Shown here in pieces: positions 53,209 to 61,792 of a stretch of DNA of 64,000 nt. The notes below the pieces were generated by a model, which saw only the letters and a list, made by a program, of their open reading frames with translations, ran no database searches and had not been told where the DNA came from. Each line of letters begins with the position of its first letter. The stretch's first letter is position 1. The position numbers were made by a program, and so were the translations under genes. Source of the DNA: Pseudonocardiaceae bacterium YIM PH 21723 (lineage in GTDB: Bacteria > Actinomycetota > Actinomycetes > Mycobacteriales > Pseudonocardiaceae); contig QZFT01000023.1 of NCBI GenBank assembly GCA_003600225.1, forward strand, positions 1 through 64,000, in the 5' to 3' direction.

Positions 53209-54384
53209 GTGAGTCACGCTATTGATGCCGAGTCTTTTCTTGATGAGATCACTCGGCAAGACGAGATCATTGCTGCGGCTGAGGCTGCGCGTATTGAGGC
53301 GATCGCCGGGTTTGCGCATTGCCGTTTCGATGGTGGCGGGAAGCCGGTGATGGGGACGGCGAGTGAGATCGCGTTGGAATGGAATATGTCCCGGGGCTCG
53401 GCGGAGATGGAGATCCGCTATGCCCTCGGTCTCGTGGATCGGTTGCCTCGGGTGTTGGGGTTGTTGCGGTCGGGGCGGGTCGATGTCCGCAAAGCTCGGA
53501 CAGTCGTCGACGCCGTCGTGCATCTATCCGATGAGCAGGCCCGCGATGTTGAGGACCGGATCATCGATCGGCTCCCGGACCTGACTTTGCAGTCACTGCA
53601 ACGGGCTTTGGCGCGGGCGAAGATCAAAGCCGATCCCGAGGGCGCTGAGCGGCGTCGCCAGGAAGGCCGCAAGACCCGGCGAGTCGCGGTCACCCATGAT
53701 GACGATGGGATGGGCCAGTTCTGGCTGAGTGCTGAGGGGCATCGCCTGGTCGCCGTGTACGCGCATCTTGATCAGCGTGCGCGGGCTCTGAAAGCGGCCG
53801 GCGGCGAGGAGCGGACGATGGATCAGCTGCGCGCCGACATCGCCGTCGATCTGCTGCTGGGCAAGGAAACCGGCTGCGCGGTACAGACCATGGTCTACGC
53901 GTACATGCCGATGACGATGTTGATGGGACTGCCAACCCCGGAGTGTGCGGAGCTGGCCGGCTACGGCCCGATTCCCGATGAACTGGCGCGGGAGATCTTC
54001 GCCGACTCCATCTGGAAGCGGGTGATCACCGACCCGGTATCCGGACTACCGGTCGATGTGGGTCGCACCATGCGCACACCCCCGGCAGCAATGGCCGAAC
54101 GGGTCAAAGTCCGCGACAGGGTGTGCCGGATGGCGGGTTGTCTGCGAGACGCGGACAAGTGCGACATCGACCATGTCCAAGACTGGGCCAAAGACGGAGT
54201 CACCGCCGACGAGAATTTGGCAGACCTGTGCAAGTACGACCACGCCCTGAAGGACATGCCCGGCTGGGGCTACGAGCTACTCCCGAACGGCGACGCGCTC
54301 TGGACCACGCCCACCGGCCGCTCCTACCTGGACAAAGCGGATCCGCTGAGTTGTCCGCAAAACCCGGACACCCCACCGTTCTGA
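53209..54384 (+). CDS. DUF222/13E12-family HNH endonuclease-like protein (copy 2)
   Basis: A 391-residue relative of the gene at 46418, with an N-terminal DUF222 region (about 1-285) and a C-terminal HNH module: CRMAGCLRDADKCDIDHVQDW and LCKYDHALKDMPGW. The GTG at 53209 is leaderless, with tagaat 6 nt before it (53197-53202). Early codons are less GC-biased than later ones (for example tctttctt), hinting at transfer or weak expression. Half copy E lies just upstream. Confidence 0.9.
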   Translation: MSHAIDAESFLDEITRQDEIIAAAEAARIEAIAGFAHCRFDGGGKPVMGTASEIALEWNMSRGSAEMEIRYALGLVDRLPRVLGLLRSGRVDVRKARTVVDAVVHLSDEQARDVEDRIIDRLPDLTLQSLQRALARAKIKADPEGAERRRQEGRKTRRVAVTHDDDGMGQFWLSAEGHRLVAVYAHLDQRARALKAAGGEERTMDQLRADIAVDLLLGKETGCAVQTMVYAYMPMTMLMGLPTPECAELAGYGPIPDELAREIFADSIWKRVITDPVSGLPVDVGRTMRTPPAAMAERVKVRDRVCRMAGCLRDADKCDIDHVQDWAKDGVTADENLADLCKYDHALKDMPGWGYELLPNGDALWTTPTGRSYLDKADPLSCPQNPDTPPF

Positions 54385-54792
54385 TCTTGCACTCCGCCGA
54401 GTCCGCCGGGAGCTGTCCTCAGATCCCGGACGACGGCCCCTGAGACCGCGCGCCCGATCGATCCGAAGATCACGCCCTCTGGCGTGTCCGAGTTACCCGG
54501 ACACGCCCACATTCCCGGCCCGCCCCCGTCAAATGTGCCTGGCCGCGAACGACGTACCTGTCCGCGAAACACGGACATCAACGCCCTCATCCACAGCCGG
54601 CCCCGCTATCCACACCTACCCCCAAACCCCACTTGACGGCCCCCGAGCGCCGCTAATGTGGAGCCCGGCTCCCTTAGAGGGCGGTCTGCCCCCGGATTGG
54701 GGCGGGGCCTGAAGGGGGCAAGATCGTTTGTGGGTCGGGTCGAGCCTAGGTCGGGCCGGTTCGAGGTCGGGTCAGATCGGGCCAAGGTCGGG
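54385..54792. other. Intergenic region with hairpin and ggtcggg-type tandem repeats
   Basis: A 408-bp gap without a convincing gene. A perfect 10-bp hairpin (54481-54490 with 54498-54507) may terminate the DUF222 transcript. From about 54730 to 54800 a degenerate unit of about 20 bp built on aggtcggg(t/c)c recurs four times and runs into the last codons of the permease at 54793. Confidence 0.6.
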
Positions 54793-56316
54793 TCAGACTG
54801 AGCCCAGGTCGCGTTCGATGGCGGCCAGTTCCTCCGCGCTGCCCTGGACCTTGGGGCCGGTGAACCACCTGCGCGCGCTGAGCAGCCACCAGGTGGCGGC
54901 GAAGCCGAGGACCACCAGCACCGCGATCGGGGTGTAGTTGAACGTGTCCACGGTGACCGGGCTGGTCGTGGGCAGCATGAACAACACGGTGATCACCGTG
55001 ACCCAGCAGACCGCGATCACCCCGATCGGCCGGCTCCACCGCCCCAGGTTCCACGGACCGGGCTGGAACGAGGACCCGGCGCGCAGCCGCAGGACGGTGG
55101 GCAGCACGTACGCGATGTACAGGCCGATCACCGAGATCGAGGTGACCGCGGCGTACGCGGTGGAGTTCCACAGGTACGGCAGGCCCAGCAGGAACGCGCC
55201 GCCGGCCGCCAGCCACACCGCGTTGGTGGGTGTCCGGGTGCGCTTGTTGATCCGGTGCCAGATCCGGGATCCGGGGAGCGCGCCGTCCCGGGAGAAGGCG
55301 TAGATCATCCGGGAGTTCGCGGTGACCGAGGACATGCCGCAGAACAGCTGCGCGCCGATGGCGATCACCAGCAGCAGCTTGCCACCGGTGAGGCCCACCG
55401 CGTCGATGAAGATCTGTGCGGGTGGCACTCCGGTCGGCGAGTCCACCGCGCCGTCGTAGTCCTGGATCGCGAAGGTGATGCCGATCAGCAGGGCCCAGCC
55501 CACCAGCAACGAGACCACGATGGACGACACGATGCCCCGGGGTCCGGAGCGGGCCGCGTCCCTGGTCTCCTCGGTCATGTGCGCCGAGGCGTCATACCCG
55601 GTGAAGGTGTACTGCGCCAGCAACAGGCCGAGCAGGCCGGCGTACCAGCCGGACTGCCAGCCGGTGTTGTTCACGAAGTGGCCGAACACGAACTCCGGTG
55701 ACGCGTGCCGCTCCGGGACGAAGGCCAGCACGCCGACGATCACCAGCACGCCCACCACGTGCCACCACACGCTGACATCGCCCAGCCGGGCCACCAGCTT
55801 CACGCCCACCGTGTTCAGCAGCGCGTGCACCAGCAGCACGGCGCCGAACAGCATGATCGTGTGCACCGGGGTGGCCGCGAAGCCGAACTGCAGGTCCAGC
55901 AGCGCGTTCAGGAAGAAGGCCGCGCCGAAATCGATGCCCGCGGTCACCGCGACCTGACCGAGGAAGTTGAACCAGCCGGTGAACCAGGCCCACGCCGCGC
56001 CGTTGCGGGTGGCCAGCTTCGCCGCCCAGTAGTAGAGGCCGCCGGCGGTCGGGAAGCTGGAGCACACCTCGGCCATCGCCAAGCCGACGAGCAGGGTGAA
56101 CAGGCCGACGATCGGCCAGCCCCAGACGATCATCACCGGACCGCCGGTGTTCATGCCGAACCCGTACAGGGTCAGGCAGCCGGACAGCACCGAGATGATC
56201 GTGAAGGACACGGCGAAGTTCTGGAACCCGGACATCGTCCGCGCCAGTTCCTGCGCGTAACCGAGCTCATGCAGGCGCTTCTCGTCATCACTGCTCACCG
56301 GGTCAATATCTCGCAT
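54793..56316 (-). CDS. APC-superfamily amino acid permease (GABA/choline-type)
   Basis: About 507 residues with twelve membrane helices, of the fungal-type GABA/choline permease branch: ELARTMSGFQNFAVSFTIIS at the start, SSFPTAGGLYYWAAKL in the second helix pair and a YTFTGYDASAHMTEET signature mid-protein. Such actinobacterial proteins import amino acids or amines. The ATG at 56316 is chosen over 56328; neither has a strong ribosome site. The C-terminal 20 residues are acidic and cytosolic. Single-gene unit. Confidence 0.88.
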   Translation of the reverse strand: MRDIDPVSSDDEKRLHELGYAQELARTMSGFQNFAVSFTIISVLSGCLTLYGFGMNTGGPVMIVWGWPIVGLFTLLVGLAMAEVCSSFPTAGGLYYWAAKLATRNGAAWAWFTGWFNFLGQVAVTAGIDFGAAFFLNALLDLQFGFAATPVHTIMLFGAVLLVHALLNTVGVKLVARLGDVSVWWHVVGVLVIVGVLAFVPERHASPEFVFGHFVNNTGWQSGWYAGLLGLLLAQYTFTGYDASAHMTEETRDAARSGPRGIVSSIVVSLLVGWALLIGITFAIQDYDGAVDSPTGVPPAQIFIDAVGLTGGKLLLVIAIGAQLFCGMSSVTANSRMIYAFSRDGALPGSRIWHRINKRTRTPTNAVWLAAGGAFLLGLPYLWNSTAYAAVTSISVIGLYIAYVLPTVLRLRAGSSFQPGPWNLGRWSRPIGVIAVCWVTVITVLFMLPTTSPVTVDTFNYTPIAVLVVLGFAATWWLLSARRWFTGPKVQGSAEELAAIERDLGSV

Positions 56317-56483
56317 CCCGGCGATCATGACCAGCGATGTGCCCGGCCCGGCGCCCGTACTTCTGCCGGAGAAGACCGTACTTTTGGCCGATTTTTAGCG
56401 ACGCTTGACAACCTTTACTACCCGATAAGAGTCATAACGATCAAGCGATACTGTCTGTGCATCGATCAGTGATGGGGGTCCTG

Positions 56484-57443
56484 ATGCGCAAAGCTCTACC
56501 GGCGTGCCTCGCCGTACTGGCCTTGACCGGCTGTTCTTCCGCGAACAGCGACGGCGGTGATCCGAACGTCGCGCCCCGCGGCACCCAGGTCACCACGGCC
56601 AAGGTCACCAAGCAGGACGTCACCAACACGGTGTCGCTGACCGGCAAGGTCAGCCTGCAGCCGATCTTCGGCCTGACCGCGCCCGTCGACGGCGAACTGC
56701 GGTACGCCGACGTCCAGCCGCAGGCCACGGCTCCCACCACCGCGACCAGGGTCGCCACCGTGTGGAGCCAGGGGGTGGCGCACGCGGTGACGATTCCCGC
56801 GGGCTCCACGTACGCCGGACGGCTCCTCGCGGACCGCAGCAAGGTCACCGCAGGCATGCCGATCGTCTCCGCCAAGTACGGCGGTTACGGCGTGGTCGCC
56901 GACATCGACGTGGACCAGGCCTACCGGCTGTCCGCCGCGGTCACCGGGGTGACGGCGCAGATCAAGGGCGGTCCCGGACCGTTCGCCTGTGGTGTGCTGG
57001 GCACCATCGCCGCGCTGCCCGCGGGCACCGTGCCCGCACCGGCCCCGGCGCCCAAGCCGGAAACCAGACCGGAACCGTCCGGAGCACCGTCTCCCGGCTC
57101 CAACAATGACCGTCCGGCGACCAGCCCGTCGGAACCGACCGGCCTGCGCCTGGTGTGCACCGGCCCGGCCGAGGTCCAGATGATCAACGGTGCCGGGGTC
57201 GGGCTGGAGGTCACCACGGACAAGGCCGCCGGCGCGATCGTCGCTCCGGTCGAGGCGGTCGCCGGGCTCAAGGGCGCCGGCAAGGTGGACGTGGTCGGGC
57301 CGGACGGCAAGAAGACGACCAAGGACGTGCAGCTGGGCATCACCGACGGCAAGGTCGTGGTGATCACCTCCGGGCTGACCGGCGACGAGACGCTCGCCGT
57401 GCCGGGCCCGAACGTGCCGATGCCCGCACCGAACGGCCGGTGA
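56484..57443 (+). CDS. Lipoprotein periplasmic adaptor (HlyD/MacA-like) of an ABC efflux system
   Basis: A 319-residue lipoprotein with lipobox LALTGC. Beta-strand adaptor features follow: DVTNTVSLTGKVSLQP and LTAPVDGELRY, a Pro-rich linker (about 190-225), then APVEAVAGLKGAGKVDVVGP..KKTTKDVQLGITD, which is the typical barrel end. ATG at 56484 has ggggg 5 nt upstream; a GTG at 56457 gives nine more codons. The next two genes are its ATPase and permease (1-bp gap, then a 4-bp overlap), so this is a MacAB-like tripartite operon without the outer-membrane part. Confidence 0.8.
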   Translation: MRKALPACLAVLALTGCSSANSDGGDPNVAPRGTQVTTAKVTKQDVTNTVSLTGKVSLQPIFGLTAPVDGELRYADVQPQATAPTTATRVATVWSQGVAHAVTIPAGSTYAGRLLADRSKVTAGMPIVSAKYGGYGVVADIDVDQAYRLSAAVTGVTAQIKGGPGPFACGVLGTIAALPAGTVPAPAPAPKPETRPEPSGAPSPGSNNDRPATSPSEPTGLRLVCTGPAEVQMINGAGVGLEVTTDKAAGAIVAPVEAVAGLKGAGKVDVVGPDGKKTTKDVQLGITDGKVVVITSGLTGDETLAVPGPNVPMPAPNGR

Positions 57444-57444
57444 C

Positions 57445-58137
57445 ATGACTCCGCTCATCGAGATCACCGGTCTGACCAAGACCCTCACCGGCCAGGGCGA
57501 GCCCCGGCCCATCCTGACCGGCGTCGACCTGCGGCTGAACGCCGGCGAGAGCATCGCCATCCTGGGCCGCTCCGGCTCCGGCAAGAGCACGCTGCTCAGC
57601 CTGATCGGCCTGTTCGACCGCGCCGATGGCGGCAGCTACCTGCTGGGTGGCGAGGACATCACCAAGGCCGGCGAGCGGCAGGCCGCCCAGCTCCGCAGCC
57701 GGGAGTTCGGCTTCGTCTTCCAGCGCTTCTTCCTGCTCAAACACCTCACCGCGGCGCAGAACGTGGCCATGGCCCTGGTCAACGGGCAGGGCTGGCTCAG
57801 CGGCAAGGCCCGGCGGGACAAGATCATGAACGCGCTGGACCAGGTCGGCATCGGCCAGCTGGCCAAACGCCGTCCCGCACTGCTCTCCGGTGGCGAACAG
57901 CAGCGGGTGGCCATCGCCCGGGCACTGGTCCGCGAGCCGCGGATCCTCCTGGCAGACGAGCCGACCGGCGCCCTGGACACCGAGACCGGCAACCTGGTCA
58001 TCCAGAACCTGCGCTCGATGACCGAACGCGGCTGTGGCCTGATCCTGGTCACCCATGACCGGGAACACGCGGCCAAGATGGACCGCGTCCTGGAACTGGT
58101 CAACGGGAAGCTGCAACCGGCGGGGGTGCTCGTATGA
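57445..58137 (+). CDS. ABC transporter ATPase (MacB/LolD type)
   Basis: A 230-residue ABC ATPase. Walker [10 protein letters not shown] at 41-49, Q-loop [14 protein letters not shown], signature LSGGEQQR at 147-154, Walker [13 protein letters not shown] and the switch His in LVTHDRE. The stand-alone size and RFFLL motif fit the group that powers FtsX/MacB-type permeases. Starts 1 nt after the adaptor stop; its stop overlaps the permease start by 4 nt. Confidence 0.95.
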   Translation: MTPLIEITGLTKTLTGQGEPRPILTGVDLRLNAGESIAILGRSGSGKSTLLSLIGLFDRADGGSYLLGGEDITKAGERQAAQLRSREFGFVFQRFFLLKHLTAAQNVAMALVNGQGWLSGKARRDKIMNALDQVGIGQLAKRRPALLSGGEQQRVAIARALVREPRILLADEPTGALDTETGNLVIQNLRSMTERGCGLILVTHDREHAAKMDRVLELVNGKLQPAGVLV

Positions 58138-59432
58138 GGGGCAGACTCCGCTCGGCCCTGGTGATCGGCGGCCAGGGCATCCGGGCCCGCAAGTTCCGCA
58201 CCTTCCTGTCCATGGTCAGCCTGTTCATGGGCGTCCTGGCCGTGGTGACCGTGCAGGCGGGCGCGTCGATCCTGGAACGCTCCGAGCTGGACGGCATCGA
58301 GATGTACTCCGGCAAGGACGGCACCATCACGCTGCGCGGAGCGGGTAATCACACCGACCTGGTCGCCGAGACGCTGCGGGGCACCACCCAGGGCGTGCTG
58401 AGCATGCCGGTGGACGCCACGCTGGGCGAGCCGAACGTGAACCCGATCAACCGGCAGGGCATGACCTTCGAGGACGTCCGGCGACACGGTCGCAGCACCG
58501 GTGCCGACTACGACTGCATGAGCGAAGCGGACTGCGAAGCGAAGCGGAAGCAGAAACCGCTGCCCGAGGGCAACGCGATCCGGCTGAACATCGAGGCGCT
58601 GACCGGCGACATCCGGCCCATCCGGCCGTTCACCATGGTCTCCGGGCAGTGGCTGGACTTCGGCAGCACCCCGATGCTGGCACCACGCATCGTGATCAAC
58701 CAAGAGGCCGCCAAGTTCCTCGGCCACTACAAGATCCCGAACGAACTGCAGCTGGGCAGTGGGGCCAGCCATCCGTCGGTGCAGATCACCGGCGTGGTCA
58801 ACGACGGGGCCTACGGACCGGCCGCCTACGTGCGGCTGGACGAAATGAGCTCCTGGGCGAAGAACCCGGCCGGCTCGCGGTACAGCTCCGGTCCGACGGT
58901 GTTCCTGCAGCCCGGTTCCGACGACCTGCAGCGGGTGCTGCGCAGCAAACTGGTCGCCGCGGGGGCCAAGGACTCGGACATCCGGTTCGAGGCGCAGACC
59001 CGCAAGGAGGACGTGACCAAGCGGCTGCTCATCCTCAAGGTGATCTTCCTCGGGCTGGCCGGGCTGGTCCTGCTGGTCGGTGTCGCGGGCATCCTGAACG
59101 TGGGGCTGGCCACGATCAACGAGCGGGTCGAGGAGTTCGCGTTGCGGCGGGCCGTGGGCATGCCCCGATTACTGCTGGCGGGCATCGTGCTGGCGGAGAC
59201 GCTGCTGGTGGGACTGTTCACCGCCGCCGTCGCCATCGGTGTCGGCTACGCCGGGCTGGAGGTCGTCGGCTCGATGGCCGCGTCCCGGCTGCGGCTGTCC
59301 GGAGCCCCGCCGTTCCCCTGGGACGCGGGCCTGGCCGGGGTGATCGCCGGCCTGCTGGGCGGGGTACTCGGCGGCCTCATTCCGGCGATTCGCGCGGCCC
59401 GGATCCCGATCGCCACCGTGATGCGTGCCTGA
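58134..59432 (+). CDS. MacB/FtsX-type ABC permease
   Basis: A 432-residue permease with one helix near the start ([20 protein letters not shown]), a large extracytoplasmic domain (about 45-290), and three C-terminal helices bearing [20 protein letters not shown] and [10 protein letters not shown]. The ectodomain includes CMSEADC, a close Cys pair. Works with the ATPase (ATGA overlap) and the lipoprotein adaptor in mechanotransmission-type export, possibly of a peptide or antibiotic. Substrate unknown. Confidence 0.9.
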   Translation: MRGRLRSALVIGGQGIRARKFRTFLSMVSLFMGVLAVVTVQAGASILERSELDGIEMYSGKDGTITLRGAGNHTDLVAETLRGTTQGVLSMPVDATLGEPNVNPINRQGMTFEDVRRHGRSTGADYDCMSEADCEAKRKQKPLPEGNAIRLNIEALTGDIRPIRPFTMVSGQWLDFGSTPMLAPRIVINQEAAKFLGHYKIPNELQLGSGASHPSVQITGVVNDGAYGPAAYVRLDEMSSWAKNPAGSRYSSGPTVFLQPGSDDLQRVLRSKLVAAGAKDSDIRFEAQTRKEDVTKRLLILKVIFLGLAGLVLLVGVAGILNVGLATINERVEEFALRRAVGMPRLLLAGIVLAETLLVGLFTAAVAIGVGYAGLEVVGSMAASRLRLSGAPPFPWDAGLAGVIAGLLGGVLGGLIPAIRAARIPIATVMRA

Positions 59433-59433
59433 G

Positions 59434-59482
59434 AACAGTTTCTGCAGATTCTGCGCTCCTTGCAGAATCTGCAGAAACTGTT
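59434..59482. terminator. 21-bp perfect hairpin between convergent genes
   Basis: Stem 59434-59454 with 59462-59482, all 21 pairs matched, 7-nt loop. The stem is only about half GC, unusual here. It begins 2 bp after the permease stop and ends 6 bp before the stop of the gene at 59488. Confidence 0.9.
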
Positions 59483-59487
59483 CGACA

Positions 59488-59679
59488 TCAGTCCTCGTCC
59501 CAGCTGTCCTTACGGTCCTTCGCGTCCTCGGCCTTGGTCCGCTCGCGGGCGATCTCCAGCGCACGCTCGGCGGTCGCCTTGTCCGGGTACGGGCCGAGCC
59601 GGTCCACCGAGCGGCATCCGGCGCCCGGCTCCGCGGTGTTGTGCTTCAGGCAGAAGTACCACTCGTCATCACGGCTCAT
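59488..59679 (-). CDS. Small conserved actinobacterial protein (WYFCLKHNT type)
   Basis: A 63-residue soluble protein: DDEWYFCLKHNTAEPGAGC, DRLGPYPDKATAERALE and an acidic C-terminus. Two cysteines and a histidine are clustered at the start. I recall this small family as widespread in Actinobacteria near secretion or membrane genes; function unknown. It lies 10 bp after the gene ending at 59690 and is probably the last gene of that operon. Confidence 0.8.
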   Translation of the reverse strand: MSRDDEWYFCLKHNTAEPGAGCRSVDRLGPYPDKATAERALEIARERTKAEDAKDRKDSWDED

Positions 59680-59689
59680 GCGAATATGT

Positions 59690-60151
59690 CTACCACTGAC
59701 GCGGCGGCGGAGGTGGCGGAACCTGACCGCCGGGGCCCTGCTTGGGCAGCGGGTCCAGGCAGCTCACCAGGACCTGCTTCTCCTGCGGGGCGTCGATCCG
59801 GCGGCCGTTGCGCTCGCGGTAGACGAGTTCGCCGTTGCCGTCGATCTCCACCATGCAGCCGACCTCGGCCAGCTGCTCCTCGTCCAGGTCCACGAGGCGC
59901 TCGCGGCGGCTGGGGACGACCCGGTACACCGGCCACGGCAGGTGGGCGAAGGTCTGGTGGAACTCGGCCATCAGGTTCACGAACTGCTGCTGCCAGGCCA
60001 GGGGCATGCTCTCGGCCAGGCCCCGCGGCACGGTGACGTAGTTCGGGTCGACCCCGAGCCGGGCGTTGGCCAGGTAGTCCGCGATCGGCGTGCTGGACGC
60101 GGGCGGGCCCGCCGGCCGCTGAATGGGATCGGAGTTGTAGGTGCTCGACAT
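59690..60151 (-). CDS. Conserved protein in the type IV secretion-like cluster
   Basis: A 153-residue soluble protein: a flexible N-terminus (about 1-25), then YLANARLGVDPNYVTVPRGL, LPLAWQQQFVNLMAEFHQTF-like helices (as MPLAWQQQF), VYRVVPSRRERLVDLDEEQL, and a Pro-rich end (PPPPPPRQW). No signal peptide. The position between a NlpC/P60 gene and small conserved genes suggests a cytosolic accessory of the apparatus. No named family recognised. Confidence 0.7.
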   Translation of the reverse strand: MSSTYNSDPIQRPAGPPASSTPIADYLANARLGVDPNYVTVPRGLAESMPLAWQQQFVNLMAEFHQTFAHLPWPVYRVVPSRRERLVDLDEEQLAEVGCMVEIDGNGELVYRERNGRRIDAPQEKQVLVSCLDPLPKQGPGGQVPPPPPPRQW

Positions 60152-60160
60152 GTCAGCCTC

Positions 60161-61165
60161 CTAAGCGCCCGGGCGTACCGCGTAGGGCATCAGTTCCGGT
60201 TCGTTCCAGTTGACCTTGCGCTCACTGACGTTCTGGCCCTCGGTGGGGGCCTCGATCAGCTGATCGTTGCCCAGGTACATCACCACGTGGTGGATGGCGC
60301 GCGAGTTCGAGATGTCCGTCGAATAGAACAGCATGTCCCCCGGCTGGGCGTCCTTCACCGGAACCTTGACACCCGAGTCGTACTGATCGTTGGCGACACG
60401 CATGATCTTGATCCCGGCGGCTTCGAAAGCCCGCAGCATCAGGCCGGAGCAGTCGAAGGAGTTCGGGCCGGTATCGCCCCAGCCGTATGGCTTGCCGAGC
60501 TGCGCCTTGGCGAACGCGATGGCCGTCTTGGCGATCTCGGTGGGCGCGGCCAGACCGGCGCAGCCGGTGAAGTCGGCGACCTGCCCCAGCTCGGCCACCA
60601 GGATCGCGGCCATCGACTCCCAGCGCGCGTAGGCGAAGGGGAAGGCGGAGCGTTCCACCAGCTGGGCCGCGTCGCCGGGGTTCAGCTTCTCCCACTCGGG
60701 GATGCCCAGCAGCACGTCGTAGAACTTGTTGATCTGGTACTCGACGTTGGTGACCTGGGCGACCGTGCCCCAGCCCATGGACGGGCGCATCTGGAAGATG
60801 CCCAGCGAGTCCCGGTCACCGTAGGTCAGGTTCTTCAGCCCGGATTCCTGCCGGCCGGCCTGGATCGCCACCTGCCAGCCGCGCGGCCCGATATTGCGCT
60901 GCTTGCCGATGATGATGATCTTGCCGACGATCTCCAGCGAGTCCGGCCCCAGATTCGTGGCGTCGGTCCGGCCCTGGTCGGCGTTGCCGACCCCGGTGGC
61001 CAGGGCCAGCGCCGGCGTGCAGGCGCCGAAGCCGAGGTTCAGGATCGAGGTGTTCTGGCCGACCCCACCCAGGAACACGGCGAGCGCACCGAACACGATC
61101 AGCATGACGATGCCGCCGAACGCGATGACGGCGATCATCCACCCGCGGAAAAAGCGTTTGAACAC
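60161..61165 (-). CDS. NlpC/P60 endopeptidase with transglycosylase-like domain (T4SS-associated)
   Basis: A 334-residue membrane-anchored cell-wall enzyme. One helix (about 10-33) is followed by a lysozyme-like region (GWQVAIQAGRQESGLKNL, with LGIFQMRPSMGWG). A C-terminal NlpC/P60 domain has the catalytic Cys in FDCSGL and His in HHVVMYLG. In actinobacterial conjugation systems such two-domain proteins open peptidoglycan for the secretion channel. Gene spacing of 10 bp on each side supports one operon. Confidence 0.88.
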   Translation of the reverse strand: MFKRFFRGWMIAVIAFGGIVMLIVFGALAVFLGGVGQNTSILNLGFGACTPALALATGVGNADQGRTDATNLGPDSLEIVGKIIIIGKQRNIGPRGWQVAIQAGRQESGLKNLTYGDRDSLGIFQMRPSMGWGTVAQVTNVEYQINKFYDVLLGIPEWEKLNPGDAAQLVERSAFPFAYARWESMAAILVAELGQVADFTGCAGLAAPTEIAKTAIAFAKAQLGKPYGWGDTGPNSFDCSGLMLRAFEAAGIKIMRVANDQYDSGVKVPVKDAQPGDMLFYSTDISNSRAIHHVVMYLGNDQLIEAPTEGQNVSERKVNWNEPELMPYAVRPGA

Positions 61166-61175
61166 CTCGCCCCCC

Positions 61176-61772
61176 TCACACCTTCTGGTAGTTGTCGACC
61201 CGCCAGCCCTGCTGCGGGGTCTTCACAACCTCGATCTCGATGTTCCCGGCGTCCGTGGGGACCCTGACCTTCATCGACCCGACGAAGGACTCGGCCGCCG
61301 TGCCCTCCCCGGTCACCTTGCTCGCCGGGACGTTCTTCGGGTCGACCGACTTCATCTGCGGCAAGAACTCGTCGGTGGTGTAGGGCTTGAGGCCCTCCAG
61401 CCAGGCTTCACCGGTGACGCCCTCGGGGTGGTTCACCCAGGCCTTGGCCCAGTTCACCGCGACCGCGACACCCGCGGGATCAGGGGCGGCGGTCTTCGGC
61501 GGGGCGATGGACGGCGTGTTGGTGCGCAGCCCGGAAACCCGGGGCGGGATGGTCGCGGAGGTGTCCACCGCGGTGGGCACCGAGGTGATCGACGACCCGC
61601 CGCCGATCACGGGCCCCGAGTCCGGTTTCTTATCCGGCAACGCGTAGCTGACCGCTGTGGCCACCACGAGAAGACCGATGATCGCCATACCCAGGTGCCT
61701 GGGCGAGCGCAGCGGCCAGCCCCAGAACCTGCGGTACACCGCGGACCGGCCACGGTGAGTGCGGATCGGCAT
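61176..61772 (-). CDS. TcpC/VirB8-like conjugal transfer protein
   Basis: A 198-residue bitopic protein: a basic cytosolic start, one helix (about 28-46), a Ser/Thr/Pro-rich linker (about 48-95) and an NTF2-like extracytoplasmic domain, as in TcpC and VirB8. That domain has AVAVNWAKAWVNHPEGV, YTTDEFLPQM and a final VKTPQQGWRVDNYQKV. The NTF2 fold is inferred from context and pattern. The start has SD-like gagcc only; ATG at 61772 fits the membrane anchor. Confidence 0.7.
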   Translation of the reverse strand: MPIRTHRGRSAVYRRFWGWPLRSPRHLGMAIIGLLVVATAVSYALPDKKPDSGPVIGGGSSITSVPTAVDTSATIPPRVSGLRTNTPSIAPPKTAAPDPAGVAVAVNWAKAWVNHPEGVTGEAWLEGLKPYTTDEFLPQMKSVDPKNVPASKVTGEGTAAESFVGSMKVRVPTDAGNIEIEVVKTPQQGWRVDNYQKV

Positions 61773-61792
61773 CGGTCGGGCTCCTTAGGGCT

